Positions 24,902 to 33,021 of a DNA stretch of 34,977 nucleotides are shown here, one piece after another. This DNA comes from Thermoplasmata archaeon (lineage in GTDB: Archaea > Thermoplasmatota > Thermoplasmata > Lutacidiplasmatales > UBA184): the NCBI GenBank assembly GCA_030041175.1, contig JASHOK010000010.1:1-34977 (forward strand). Direction: 5' to 3'. The notes under the pieces were generated by a model that was not told the origin of the DNA, ran no database searches, and saw only the letters and a list, made by a program, of their open reading frames with translations. Numbering within the stretch: the stretch's first letter is position 1; every line of letters starts with the position of its first letter. Made by a program: the position numbers and the translations under genes.

Positions 24902-25732
24902 GTGCACGTCTCCCACTATTCGCAGCGGCTGTCGGAGCTCGCCGCGAAGCGCGAACCATTCGCGGTGGCCACGGTGATTCGAACGGAGGGGTCGACTCTC
25001 GCCAAGACGGGATTCAAGCTGCTCGTTGCCCATGACGGAACGATCGCCGGAGGTACCCTTGGCGGGGGCTGCCCGGACGGACCGATCGTGGCGGTGGCGG
25101 AGGAAGCGATGCGGACCGGCGAGCCCCGAGTGGTGCGGGTCCACCTCGTGGACACGGAGAAGGCGGTCGAGGGAACCGTTCGGGAGGATAATCCGGACGA
25201 GATCTGGGTCCAGACGAACTGTGGAGGCACGCTCGAGGTCTACGTCGAACCGATGCTGCCGTCTCATCGGCTCGTCATCGTCGGTCAAGGGGGGAAGGAC
25301 GACCTCGAGGCCGCGCTGGTGCATCATGCCAAGCTGCTCGGCTTCGAGGTGGTCGTGATCGACCCGACGCCGGTCCTTCCCGAGGCGCCGCATCGGTTGA
25401 CCGAGGCCTCCACGGTCGACCCCGCTCAGCTCGGGCCGCACGACTACGTGGTCGTGCTCACGAAGGGCGAACGGGACGTGGCGGTGCTGGAAGCGATCTC
25501 GCACGCCCCCGTGAAGTTCGTGGGGCTGCTGGCGAGCCGGCACCGGCTGCGGCAGAACCTCGCCGACCTCGAGAAGCGCGGGGTCAGCGCCGACTTCCTG
25601 CGGTCGATCCACGCCCCGATCGGTCTCGATATCGGGGCCCGGACGCCGGAAGAGCTTACGGTGGCGATCCTGGCCGATATGCTCTCCACCAAGTACGGAA
25701 AGCACACGCCGCACACCGCGGCCAGCGGATGA
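24902..25732 (+). CDS. coxF: XdhC/CoxF-family Mo-cofactor maturation protein
   Basis: 276 residues. N-terminal XdhC_CoxI region (EPFAVATVIRTEGSTLAKTGFKL, GGTLGGGCPDG) and a C-terminal Rossmann domain (LVIVGQGGKDDLEAALVHHAKLLG) ending in the conserved GLDIGARTPEELTVAILADML. Such proteins bind Mo cofactor and help load CO dehydrogenase or xanthine dehydrogenase. It is a paralogue of the middle domain of the neighbouring fusion, so the locus has two XdhC units, comparable to bacterial loci with both CoxF and CoxI; the symbol reflects position and family, not a proven orthology. GTG 24902 start follows a TATA-like box by 26 bases. Convergent with moaA, 9 bases between stops. Confidence 0.85.
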   Translation: MHVSHYSQRLSELAAKREPFAVATVIRTEGSTLAKTGFKLLVAHDGTIAGGTLGGGCPDGPIVAVAEEAMRTGEPRVVRVHLVDTEKAVEGTVREDNPDEIWVQTNCGGTLEVYVEPMLPSHRLVIVGQGGKDDLEAALVHHAKLLGFEVVVIDPTPVLPEAPHRLTEASTVDPAQLGPHDYVVVLTKGERDVAVLEAISHAPVKFVGLLASRHRLRQNLADLEKRGVSADFLRSIHAPIGLDIGARTPEELTVAILADMLSTKYGKHTPHTAASG

Positions 25733-25741
25733 TCGGCCGGA

Positions 25742-26710
25742 TCAGCGCAACGGGTCGATCTGGATCAGCGGCGCGCGCATGCCGGTTCGGCGGGGATAGT
25801 CCCGAACATACGCCCCGTAGTAGGGAACTCTGCGAGCGACGACGTTCCGGAACGCGACGCGGAGATCATCGTCCGAGAGGCCCCGGGTCGGGATCAGGTC
25901 ATCGTTTCGGTTCAGGCAGCCTTTGAGCTCGCCTTTGTGAGTGACCCGGATCCGGTGGCAGTTCATGCAGAACTCTGGGTTGGCGACCGGGTCGACGACC
26001 TCGACCTCAGCCCCGTTGAAGAGGTAGACCCGTCGGTGGTGCATCTCGCGGATCAGGACCTGGTCCGCCTGCGCGTCCAGCCCGCGCTTCACCGCATCGA
26101 TGTCCACGGACCAGTCCCGGGCGCCGACCAGCTCGGGCATGAACTGGATGAGCTGCAACCGGAGCCCTTCCCGTCGCCGGATGAAGGCGATCAGTTCCGG
26201 GATGTAGGGGAGTGTGCGTTGGAAGACGACCAGGTTGAGCTTGACCGGCGTCAGGCCCACCTCGAGCGCCGCATCGATGCCGCGCAGCACGGGGGCTAGG
26301 GCCCCGCCGCGGATCGCCTGGAAGGCCCCGGGGTCGAGCGAGTCCACGGAGACATTGACCCGCTTGAGCCCGGCATTCCGGAGCCCTTCGGCACGCTGCG
26401 CGAGCAACGATCCGTTGGTCGTGACGGACACGTCGGGAACGTGGAGCACCGTCCGGGACACGATCTCCTCGAAGTCCGACCGCACGAGGGGCTCGCCACC
26501 GGTGTACTTCACCGAACGGATTCCGAACTCCCGCGCCAGGCGAACCAGGCGCTCGACCTCGTCGACGGACATCTCTTCCGGATGGGACTGACCGGGCCGG
26601 AGGACGGGCCCAAGGCCCTCGTCATGACAGTAGACGCACGAGAAGTTGCAGCGCTTGGTGATGCTGATGCGGATGTCCGTGACTTCGCGGCCGAAGGTAT
26701 CGACCAGCAT
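25742..26710 (-). CDS. moaA: GTP 3',8-cyclase MoaA
   Basis: Radical SAM enzyme for the first step of molybdopterin synthesis, 322 residues. The SAM-binding [4Fe-4S] cluster uses C21, C25 and C28 (CNFSCVYC), KYTGGEPLVR is the SAM glycine-rich motif, and the second cluster that binds GTP is formed by FCMNCHRIRVTHKGELKGC (C-x2-C-x13-C). The C-terminal GG of bacterial MoaA is replaced by a DPLR end, as in other archaeal forms. Encoded inside the cox locus, so cofactor synthesis is tied to CO dehydrogenase. Shares the TATA region at 26736-26744 with the divergent coxD gene and appears nearly leaderless. Confidence 0.93.
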   Translation of the reverse strand: MLVDTFGREVTDIRISITKRCNFSCVYCHDEGLGPVLRPGQSHPEEMSVDEVERLVRLAREFGIRSVKYTGGEPLVRSDFEEIVSRTVLHVPDVSVTTNGSLLAQRAEGLRNAGLKRVNVSVDSLDPGAFQAIRGGALAPVLRGIDAALEVGLTPVKLNLVVFQRTLPYIPELIAFIRRREGLRLQLIQFMPELVGARDWSVDIDAVKRGLDAQADQVLIREMHHRRVYLFNGAEVEVVDPVANPEFCMNCHRIRVTHKGELKGCLNRNDDLIPTRGLSDDDLRVAFRNVVARRVPYYGAYVRDYPRRTGMRAPLIQIDPLR

Positions 26711-26735
26711 CGGAGAGACCTTGGAGCCCGAATCC

Positions 26736-26744
26736 CTCTAAAGG
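26736..26744. promoter_or_regulatory. Shared TATA-like element between moaA and coxD
   Basis: CTCTAAAGG on the plus strand (CCTTTAGAG on the minus strand). It is centred about 30 bases before moaA ATG 26710 and about 55 bases before coxD ATG 26795, so it can serve moaA leaderless and coxD with a leader of about 29 bases. Confidence 0.45.
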
Positions 26745-26794
26745 TTTCTCCGAGCAGCCACGGAAAGAGTGATGGCCCGAGGCCCGTCTCGTGG

Positions 26795-27700
26795 ATGCAC
26801 CGTATGGTGGCCGACTCCGACCACTGGACCACGCCCGAGGCCGTGAAGCAGGCGCTCGCGGAGCAGCACTACCTGGCCGACCCGGCCCTGTCGATGTCGG
26901 TCTATCTCGCGGCGCAGCTTTCGAAGCCTCTGCTGCTGGAAGGGGAACCCGGCTGCGGCAAGACCGAGCTCGCGAAGGCGGTGGCCGCCGCGACGCGTGC
27001 CGAGCTCATCCGGCTCCAGTGCTTCGAGGGACTGGACGCCCGGTCGGCACTCTACGATTGGAACTTTCCGAAGCAGATGCTGACCATCCGGCTGCACGAG
27101 CACGAGAGCGGCTCGCGGGACTCCCTCGAGAAGGAGATCTTCACCGAGCGGTTCCTGCTCCGCCGTCCGCTGCTCCGAGCCCTCGAGGAGTCCGGGCCCG
27201 CTCGGCCGGTGCTGCTCATCGACGAAATCGACCGGGCGGACGAGGAGTTCGAAGGACTCTTGCTCGAGGTCCTGTCGGACTTTCAAGTGACGATCCCGGA
27301 GCTGGGTACGATCCGGGCCCGTCGACCCCCGTTTGTCGTGATCACGTCGAACCGGAGCCGCGACCTCAGTGATGCCCTGAAGCGGCGGTGTCTGTACTCC
27401 TTCGTGGACTATCCGACGGCGGACCGGGAGGTGGAGATCCTCCGCGCGCGCGTTCCGCACGTGGGTGAGCAGCTGGCCCGGGACGTGGTCGCGTTTGTCC
27501 AGCACCTGCGTGGCGAAAAGGAACTGGTGAAGCGCCCCGGGGTCGCCGAGACGATCGATTGGGCCTCTGCGCTGCTGGCGCTGCATCGCGACAGCCTGGA
27601 CCCGGCGGTGGTCGAACAGACCCTGGGATGCTTGCTCAAGGACGCCGGGGATGTCGAGCTGGCCCGGGACCGGGGTCTCGTCCACACGGTCGGCGCGTAG
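26795..27700 (+). CDS. coxD: MoxR-type AAA+ ATPase CoxD
   Basis: 301 residues. Walker A LLLEGEPGCGKTELAKA, Walker B PVLLIDEIDRADEEFE, sensor 1 VVITSNRSRDLSDALKRR and the arginine finger region place it in the MoxR group. In Oligotropha, CoxD is the ATP-driven chaperone that helps introduce sulfur and copper into the CoxL active site, acting with CoxE. It is followed 11 bases later by coxE, the standard MoxR-VWA pair. Start: ATG 26795 is the first in frame after the promoter; ATG 26804 is equally possible. The N-terminal WTTPEAVKQALAEQHYLAD is typical of CoxD proteins. Confidence 0.9.
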   Translation: MHRMVADSDHWTTPEAVKQALAEQHYLADPALSMSVYLAAQLSKPLLLEGEPGCGKTELAKAVAAATRAELIRLQCFEGLDARSALYDWNFPKQMLTIRLHEHESGSRDSLEKEIFTERFLLRRPLLRALEESGPARPVLLIDEIDRADEEFEGLLLEVLSDFQVTIPELGTIRARRPPFVVITSNRSRDLSDALKRRCLYSFVDYPTADREVEILRARVPHVGEQLARDVVAFVQHLRGEKELVKRPGVAETIDWASALLALHRDSLDPAVVEQTLGCLLKDAGDVELARDRGLVHTVGA

Positions 27701-27711
27701 CCCCCGAGTCC

Positions 27712-28866
27712 ATGACGACCCCCTTGCCGGCCGCCGACCATCTGCATCGGCGGCTGGTGGACTTCGTCGGTGTTGTACGCGACCGCGGGGTCTCCGTGGG
27801 CGTCGGCGCCGAGGTGGACCTCGCCCGCGCCCTGGAGGTTCTGCCCGAGGTGCATCGGGGGCACTTCCGGGACGCATCCGTGGCGGTCCTCGCGAAGTCT
27901 CCCGAGGAAGCCCGAGTGGTGCTCCAGGCCTTTGACGACTTCTTCGATGCCGGCCCGCGTCGACCCGGTCTCCCGTTCACCGGTCAGCAGAGCCGAGCCT
28001 CGTCCGCACCGACGACCCTCGGGCGCGCGGGCCGCACTCCGAAGCCGGACGAGACGGACGCACCCACGGGGACCACCGTCTTCGGCAGTTACAGCCCGGA
28101 CGCGCCGGGCGCGGGGCACCCGCTGACGCCCGTACCGGCCCGAGAGCTCCTCGACCTGCGTCGAGGCGCCCGACGATTTCGGCGGCGGACCGCGACGCTG
28201 CCGGGTCGGCGGCGGGTCCGCTCCCGCCGCGGGTCGGTGGACGCCCTGGCCACGGTCCGTCGGGCCCTTGGCCGAGGAGGGGAGTTCGTGGAGCTGGTCC
28301 GGGAAGCGCCACGGCCCGGTCGGGCGGAGTTCGTGATCCTGTGGGATGTCAGCGGTTCGATGCGGGAACATGACGCGGAGCTCTTCGCGCTGGTCTATTC
28401 GCTCGAACGGGTCTCGCGCAGCGCCCGCGTGTTCGCCTTCAGCACCCGCGTCGAGGAGGTGACGGAGGAGATCCGTCGCAACGGATACGAACGGGCCACG
28501 CGCGCCGTAGCGACCCGCCTTGCCGCGGAGGCTGGCGGCACCCGGATCGGCCCCTGCCTCCAGGAATTCTCGGACCGGTTTCCCGGAGTGCTCGGCGACC
28601 GGTCCACGCTCGTGGTGGTCAGCGATGGGTGGGACCTGGCCGAGCCCACCGCCCTCGGGGAAGCGCTGCGACGGCTGCAGCGGCGCAGCCACCGCGTGGT
28701 CTGGGTCAGTCCCTACGCCCGACGCCCGGGATTCGCCCCGCGGACCGCAGGCCTCGTCGCGGCGCTCCCGTTCACGGATGAGCTGCTGGGCCCCGAGGAT
28801 TTCCGTTCGCAGTACCCGCTCCGTCCGATCGAGACCGAAGCACGGACGGTCCCGAGCGCCAGCTAG
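27712..28866 (+). CDS. coxE: von Willebrand factor A protein CoxE
   Basis: 384 residues. The C-terminal half is a VWA domain with the MIDAS motif DVSGSM (in EFVILWDVSGSMREHD), followed by AFSTRVEEVT and LVVVSDGWDLAEP. The N-terminal half has the CoxE helical domain, joined by an arginine/proline-rich linker (about residues 95-190, including RRGARRFRRR). CoxE partners CoxD in assembling the Mo-S-Cu centre. ATG 27712 is 11 bases after the coxD stop; a longer in-frame extension over coxD is antisense to nothing and rejected because it would overlap coxD by 140 bases. Stops overlap by 4 bases with the convergent membrane protein gene. Confidence 0.9.
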   Translation: MTTPLPAADHLHRRLVDFVGVVRDRGVSVGVGAEVDLARALEVLPEVHRGHFRDASVAVLAKSPEEARVVLQAFDDFFDAGPRRPGLPFTGQQSRASSAPTTLGRAGRTPKPDETDAPTGTTVFGSYSPDAPGAGHPLTPVPARELLDLRRGARRFRRRTATLPGRRRVRSRRGSVDALATVRRALGRGGEFVELVREAPRPGRAEFVILWDVSGSMREHDAELFALVYSLERVSRSARVFAFSTRVEEVTEEIRRNGYERATRAVATRLAAEAGGTRIGPCLQEFSDRFPGVLGDRSTLVVVSDGWDLAEPTALGEALRRLQRRSHRVVWVSPYARRPGFAPRTAGLVAALPFTDELLGPEDFRSQYPLRPIETEARTVPSAS

Positions 28867-29816
28867 GGCGGTGTCGACGCCGGGGCCGGTGCCTCGGCTC
28901 GGCCGGGGATCGGCGTCTCATCCCCCGCCGTGGAGACGGCGCCCGCCAGGCCCCAGCGGGCCAGGAGGAACCACTCCACCGTCATCACGACAAAGGACGC
29001 GAGACCGAACGGGAAGGTACTCCAGACCGTGCTGCGGACCAGGAACGACAGAGCCTCCCCCGCGACCATCGCGAGGAACCCGAGCGCCACCCCGAGACCG
29101 ACCCAGAGGTATCGAGGGGCCGGTGCTGCGCTGCGCCAGACCTCTCGCACCAGCAGCACGAACGTGCCGGTCATGACCACCGCCATCCCGATGGCACCGA
29201 CCTCCGGGTCCGGGACGACCCAGGGACCGACGGCCGCCGACGCGGAAAACCCGTAGAGCACCCATCGCTCCCGGGGCCGGATCGGTAGCCAGGTGACGAG
29301 AAAGGCCATCGTCACGAGCATCGCCCAGAAGAACCACGCCGAGGTGCCCGCGTCGCCGACGAGCGTGGCGAGGCCCGGCCATCCTTCCGCCGAGTACGTC
29401 GCGGGCCCGACCTGGGCGAGCACGAAGGTGAGGCCCATGAGGAGCTCGTTACCGACCATCAGGAGGGCGAACCCCAGCGGCCAGAGCAACCCGTGCGACG
29501 GCAGAAACTTCGTGCCGGCCCGAAAGAGCAGACTGATGGCCCAGAGGCCGACGACGGCCATCATGCTGTTCAACGCGATGAAGACCGAAACCGTGGAGGC
29601 CTGGCCCGGAGAGATGACCGCGTAGATGCCGGAGAACCAGAGGGCCATCGACATCAGCAGGATTCCGAGCAGCAGAATGGCGGTCGCCAGCGTGGGGCGC
29701 TTTCCACTCCGGGGAAAGAGGGCGGTCAGGATGTACAGGTTCCCCGCCACCATGAGCACCGCGAGCAGGAGGAAGACCGGTAGCCACTGACTCGGGGTCG
29801 GAAGGGCGGGAATCAT
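28863..29816 (-). CDS. Multi-pass membrane protein, unknown function
   Basis: 317 residues with about eight hydrophobic helices, starting MIPALPTPSQWLPVFLLLAV and ending in an alanine/proline-rich soluble tail. No transporter, enzyme or redox motif is recognised; helices carry few charges except E in VGNELLMGL and GEALSFLV. Downstream partner of the 442-residue membrane protein (22 bases between them), so the two are likely one unit. Convergent with coxE. Placement beside the cox locus hints at a link with aerobic electron transport or metal supply, but nothing in the sequence proves it. Confidence 0.7.
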   Translation of the reverse strand: MIPALPTPSQWLPVFLLLAVLMVAGNLYILTALFPRSGKRPTLATAILLLGILLMSMALWFSGIYAVISPGQASTVSVFIALNSMMAVVGLWAISLLFRAGTKFLPSHGLLWPLGFALLMVGNELLMGLTFVLAQVGPATYSAEGWPGLATLVGDAGTSAWFFWAMLVTMAFLVTWLPIRPRERWVLYGFSASAAVGPWVVPDPEVGAIGMAVVMTGTFVLLVREVWRSAAPAPRYLWVGLGVALGFLAMVAGEALSFLVRSTVWSTFPFGLASFVVMTVEWFLLARWGLAGAVSTAGDETPIPGRAEAPAPASTPP

Positions 29817-29838
29817 CGAGGGGCACCCGCTCGAGGAA

Positions 29839-31167
29839 TCACGGGGCCTGCCCGGTCGCCGGTGGCGTCAATCCGGCCCCTGGGGGGTCAACGGACTTCA
29901 ACGCCGCCAGGGAGGAGGGTACCGGTAGCCTTCCCGGCGTGTGGTTCTCCGGTTGGGCCGGCGGCGGCGTGCGCTCCGGTGCCGTCGCTGCGGCCCACAG
30001 CAGGGGACGCATCGCGGCCCGGGGTCGGAGGCCCAGGATGATCCCGAAACTGCCGAGGAGAGCGTACTGGAAGGCCCATCGCAAGAGGAGTGCGGGTCCG
30101 ATGGAAAGGCCTGGAGACACGGCCCCCCAGGCGGCAGAGCCTCCCGCCAGTCCCGCGATCTCGTTCCCGAGCCCGTGCCAGCCTGCGGCGGCCACGGGGG
30201 GAGGAAGACCGACGAGCAGCGACACGCCGGCGATCACGAGCAGCGCGCGTAGCACGAGGCCCGGGACCGTTGACATCCAACGCACGAGGAACCGGTAGGC
30301 GGAGACCGGCACCAGGGCCGCGACCACGGCAGCGAGGCCGACCAGGACATGCTGCAGCAGCCAGCCGGTCCACACGACCAGCGACGCAGTACCGGGGTTC
30401 ACCGTGAGCCAGGCAGCGACCAGCGCCAGCGCCCAGGTGACTCCGGCGGCGAGAAGGAACACGCGAAGTGCAGCGCCGGCCGCGAAGCGCCGGTCCAGGG
30501 GAGGCGTGCCGAGCTCCAGCCGATCGGCCCCCGGTTCCGCCGAGGCGAGGGCCCCGTAGACCGTGAGCAGCTGTTCTTGGGCGAGCAGAGCGACGTAGAG
30601 AATTCCGAGCTGAAAGACCCCGAGGTACCAGTTGTCGGTCAGCAGGGTGGCGAGGTTCGTGCCGGTGGCTTGGGCGGTCAGTCCGATTCCAGCCGTCGCG
30701 GCGGCCGTAGTGGAACAGCACGCGCCCAGCGTGACGAGAGCGATCATCGCCGGGGTGAGGCCGGCCGCCGTCCCGACCGCGGCGGGCCGTCCGGCCGAGC
30801 TCCGCCGGCGGAGGAAGTTCGCCGTCAACACCACGGCGACCGACATCCCGAGACCTACGCCCGCCGACGTGAGGACCATGAAGATGGTCGGCAGGAACGG
30901 CAGTTCGAGGGCAAAGTACGGGGTTGCCGTGAGCAGGCCCGGGTAGTCCCAGCTGGGCGTGCCGGTCAGGAGAATGGCCCAGAAAGAGGACAGGTGCGCC
31001 GGAGGCCAGAAGATCGAGAGCATTCCACCGACGAGCATCGCGATCGTTGCGTAGACCGCGGCGATGACTACCGCGAGTAGCAGGATCCGCCGTCGCTGCA
31101 ACAGCGAGCGAGAGTGCGCCAGCGTCAGCAGAGACCAGATTCCGGGTCCAGCCCGGCGCTCGGGCAT
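29839..31167 (-). CDS. Multi-pass membrane protein with a conserved-looking CC motif, unknown function
   Basis: 442 residues with about eight or nine helices. The third hydrophobic segment holds LGACCSTTAAATAGIGL, with two adjacent cysteines, a feature often used for metal or heme binding, though not diagnostic. Soluble ends are proline-rich (AQPENHTPGRLPV). ATG 31167 (MPERRAGPGIWSLL) is preferred to the longer frame from 31377, whose extra 70 residues are arginine/cysteine-rich and overlap the MFS gene; a TATA-like GGCCATATCA (31198-31207) lies about 34 bases before ATG 31167. Operon with the 317-residue membrane protein. Not recognised as any named family. Confidence 0.72.
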   Translation of the reverse strand: MPERRAGPGIWSLLTLAHSRSLLQRRRILLLAVVIAAVYATIAMLVGGMLSIFWPPAHLSSFWAILLTGTPSWDYPGLLTATPYFALELPFLPTIFMVLTSAGVGLGMSVAVVLTANFLRRRSSAGRPAAVGTAAGLTPAMIALVTLGACCSTTAAATAGIGLTAQATGTNLATLLTDNWYLGVFQLGILYVALLAQEQLLTVYGALASAEPGADRLELGTPPLDRRFAAGAALRVFLLAAGVTWALALVAAWLTVNPGTASLVVWTGWLLQHVLVGLAAVVAALVPVSAYRFLVRWMSTVPGLVLRALLVIAGVSLLVGLPPPVAAAGWHGLGNEIAGLAGGSAAWGAVSPGLSIGPALLLRWAFQYALLGSFGIILGLRPRAAMRPLLWAAATAPERTPPPAQPENHTPGRLPVPSSLAALKSVDPPGAGLTPPATGQAP

Positions 31168-31274
31168 GAGAACGGCCGATGAGGGGGGTGGACGCCTGAT
31201 ATGGCCTCCGTACGGACTTTTCCCGCCGCCAGTTTTCTCCCCAACGCCGCACCTCGCGGGGGGGCCGTTCCGCA

Positions 31275-32501
31275 CTAGAAGCTGAGTCGGCGAATGCCCG
31301 GTAGCAGGACAGGACCGAGACCGGCACACCCGAGGTAGGTGGCGGCGATCACGAGCGCGAGCAACGGCGCACCCCACACCGCGGCCAGTGTCCCCACGAC
31401 GAGTGCGCCGACCGCCGTCGGAATCCCGCGGAACAGGTAGAGGTTGGTCAGCACCCGGCCGAAGCGGTCCTGCGCCACGACTCCTTGGATGTACGTGAGA
31501 TACGCCGAGTAGAATGCAGCCGCCACGACTCCGGTCAAGCCCCAGAGGATGAGGCTGGGGCCCAGCATCGGCGCGGCGTAGACCGACGCGAGGATCAGAA
31601 CCCCCTCGGCCGCGGTAGCGCCGAGCAGGTAGACGGAGACCGAACGGCGAGGGTTCAGGTAGCCGAGGGCCAGCCCTCCGAGAACTCCGCCGATCGTGAA
31701 CGATGTGAACAGCAGCGCATAGCTGAACGTCGGGTCGGCGAACTCTCGCTGGGTGAGGAAGGTGATGAGCAGCGGCGCCGCTCCGACGAAGAATCCCTGG
31801 GCGCTCGAGAAGATCGCCAGCTGCAGGAGCGGCCGACCGACTCCCCGACCGAGTTCTCTCCAGCCATCCCAGAAGTCCTCGAGAAACCCCGTGGTCGGCG
31901 TCCGTTCCGACGGAAGCGAGAGCGGAATGACCAGCAGAGCCGCGGCCACATTGAGCAGCGCATAAACGTACATCCCACCGCCCGCTCCGACCAGGAGCAG
32001 GAGGGCGGCGCCGATGCCAAAGCCCGCAACGGTGTTGATCCCGGTGATCGTGTTGAACAGCGCGTTAGCGCGGAACAGTTCTCCGGACGAGGCGAGTCGT
32101 GGAATGAGCGCGTTGTCGGCGGTCCAGGTGAAGTCCCAGACCAACGAGATCCCGGCCACGAGAGCCAGGAGGGCCGGTACCGTGAGATGGCCACTCTGTA
32201 CGGTGAGCCCAATGCCGAAGGCAAATACGGCCTGAAGTCCGTAACCGAGGAGAAGAACGGTCCGGAGGTTCCGGGCACGGTCTACGGTGGGACCTGCGAT
32301 GAAGGTCACGGAGTAGGCGCCGAACTCGACCAGCACGACGAGTCCGGCGACGGCCAGGTTGTGGGAGATCTGGTACGAGAGCAAGAGGATGGCAATCTCG
32401 TAGATTGCGTAGCCTCCCCAGGCGACTCCCGACGACGTCAGCCCGAGCGCCATCCGGCGGTTCCAGAACAGCTCGAGGTACCCTCGGTCCGTCTCCGCCA
32501 C
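31275..32501 (-). CDS. MFS exporter, 12-helix
   Basis: 408 residues, 12 helices. Motif A-like segment AGPTVDRARNLRTVLLLGYGLQA follows helix 2, and NALFNTITGINTVAGFGIGA resembles the helix 5 region of enterobactin/macrolide exporter-type MFS proteins (MFS_3). GTG 32501 start. Divergent from a winged-helix regulator across only 32 bases, which suggests control by that protein. Substrate unknown. Confidence 0.82.
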   Translation of the reverse strand: MAETDRGYLELFWNRRMALGLTSSGVAWGGYAIYEIAILLLSYQISHNLAVAGLVVLVEFGAYSVTFIAGPTVDRARNLRTVLLLGYGLQAVFAFGIGLTVQSGHLTVPALLALVAGISLVWDFTWTADNALIPRLASSGELFRANALFNTITGINTVAGFGIGAALLLLVGAGGGMYVYALLNVAAALLVIPLSLPSERTPTTGFLEDFWDGWRELGRGVGRPLLQLAIFSSAQGFFVGAAPLLITFLTQREFADPTFSYALLFTSFTIGGVLGGLALGYLNPRRSVSVYLLGATAAEGVLILASVYAAPMLGPSLILWGLTGVVAAAFYSAYLTYIQGVVAQDRFGRVLTNLYLFRGIPTAVGALVVGTLAAVWGAPLLALVIAATYLGCAGLGPVLLPGIRRLSF

Positions 32502-32533
32502 GGCGGTCCCAGTCCTTCGGAGAGAAAAGACGG

Positions 32534-32992
32534 ATGGAAAACACCGAAGGGGCCAATGTTCAAGTAAGCCCCGACCTGTCCATGAGTCGGTATCGCATGC
32601 CCTTCGGAAAGGCGAGTACTCGGCCCTCCGAGTTCGAGAGTTCTCCGCTGCCGGAGGGCGCCCAGCTGGTCGACCGGATCGCCAACGAACTCGACCTGCT
32701 ATCGCGCAACGTGGAGATCCTCGAACGGCTGGGCGACAAGAACCCGCTCGGGATCATCCGGCTCAGCGAAGCCCTGCGCCTCCCGATCCACAAGGTGCGC
32801 TACTCGCTGCATCTGCTGGAGCGGGAGGGGGTGATACAGCCGTCGGCCGAAGGGGCCGTGCTGACCGACAAGGCCCGACAGTTCTGGATGCAGCTCGACG
32901 AATCTCTCGACCGGATGGCGGCCGTAATGCAGCAGTTGAAGCAGAAGGCCAGCGCGCACCAGGGCAAGGCCGCGGTCGGTCCCAAAGGCTAA
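32534..32992 (+). CDS. Archaeal winged-helix transcriptional regulator
   Basis: 152 residues. The middle (about 45-110) is a wHTH: VEILERLGDKNPLGIIRLSEALRLPIHKVRYSLHLLEREGVI, with a wing QPSAEGAVLT; it is flanked by a disordered N-terminus and a helical C-terminus (SLDRMAAVMQQLKQKAS) fit for dimerisation. Such small proteins are common archaeal regulators. Divergent from the MFS exporter (32 bases). Its stop codon TAA is part of the TATA-like GCTAATAG used by the tRNA genes downstream, so transcription of the two units is closely packed. Confidence 0.78.
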   Translation: MENTEGANVQVSPDLSMSRYRMPFGKASTRPSEFESSPLPEGAQLVDRIANELDLLSRNVEILERLGDKNPLGIIRLSEALRLPIHKVRYSLHLLEREGVIQPSAEGAVLTDKARQFWMQLDESLDRMAAVMQQLKQKASAHQGKAAVGPKG

Positions 32993-32995
32993 TAG
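32988..32995 (+). promoter_or_regulatory. TATA-like box of the tRNA pair, overlapping a stop codon
   Basis: GCTAATAG contains the TAA stop of the winged-helix gene and is centred about 30 bases before the tRNA-Asn 5' end at 33022. A 7-base stem GCACCGG (33001-33007) / CCGGTGC (33017-33023) lies between box and tRNA. Confidence 0.45.
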
Positions 32996-33021
32996 ACGAG
33001 GCACCGGTCGGCGCCGCCGGT

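Noticed and set aside
31168-31377. N-terminal extension of the 442-residue membrane protein
   Set aside because: The added 70 residues are Arg/Cys/Pro-rich, overlap the MFS gene and lie upstream of the TATA-like box at 31198-31207.
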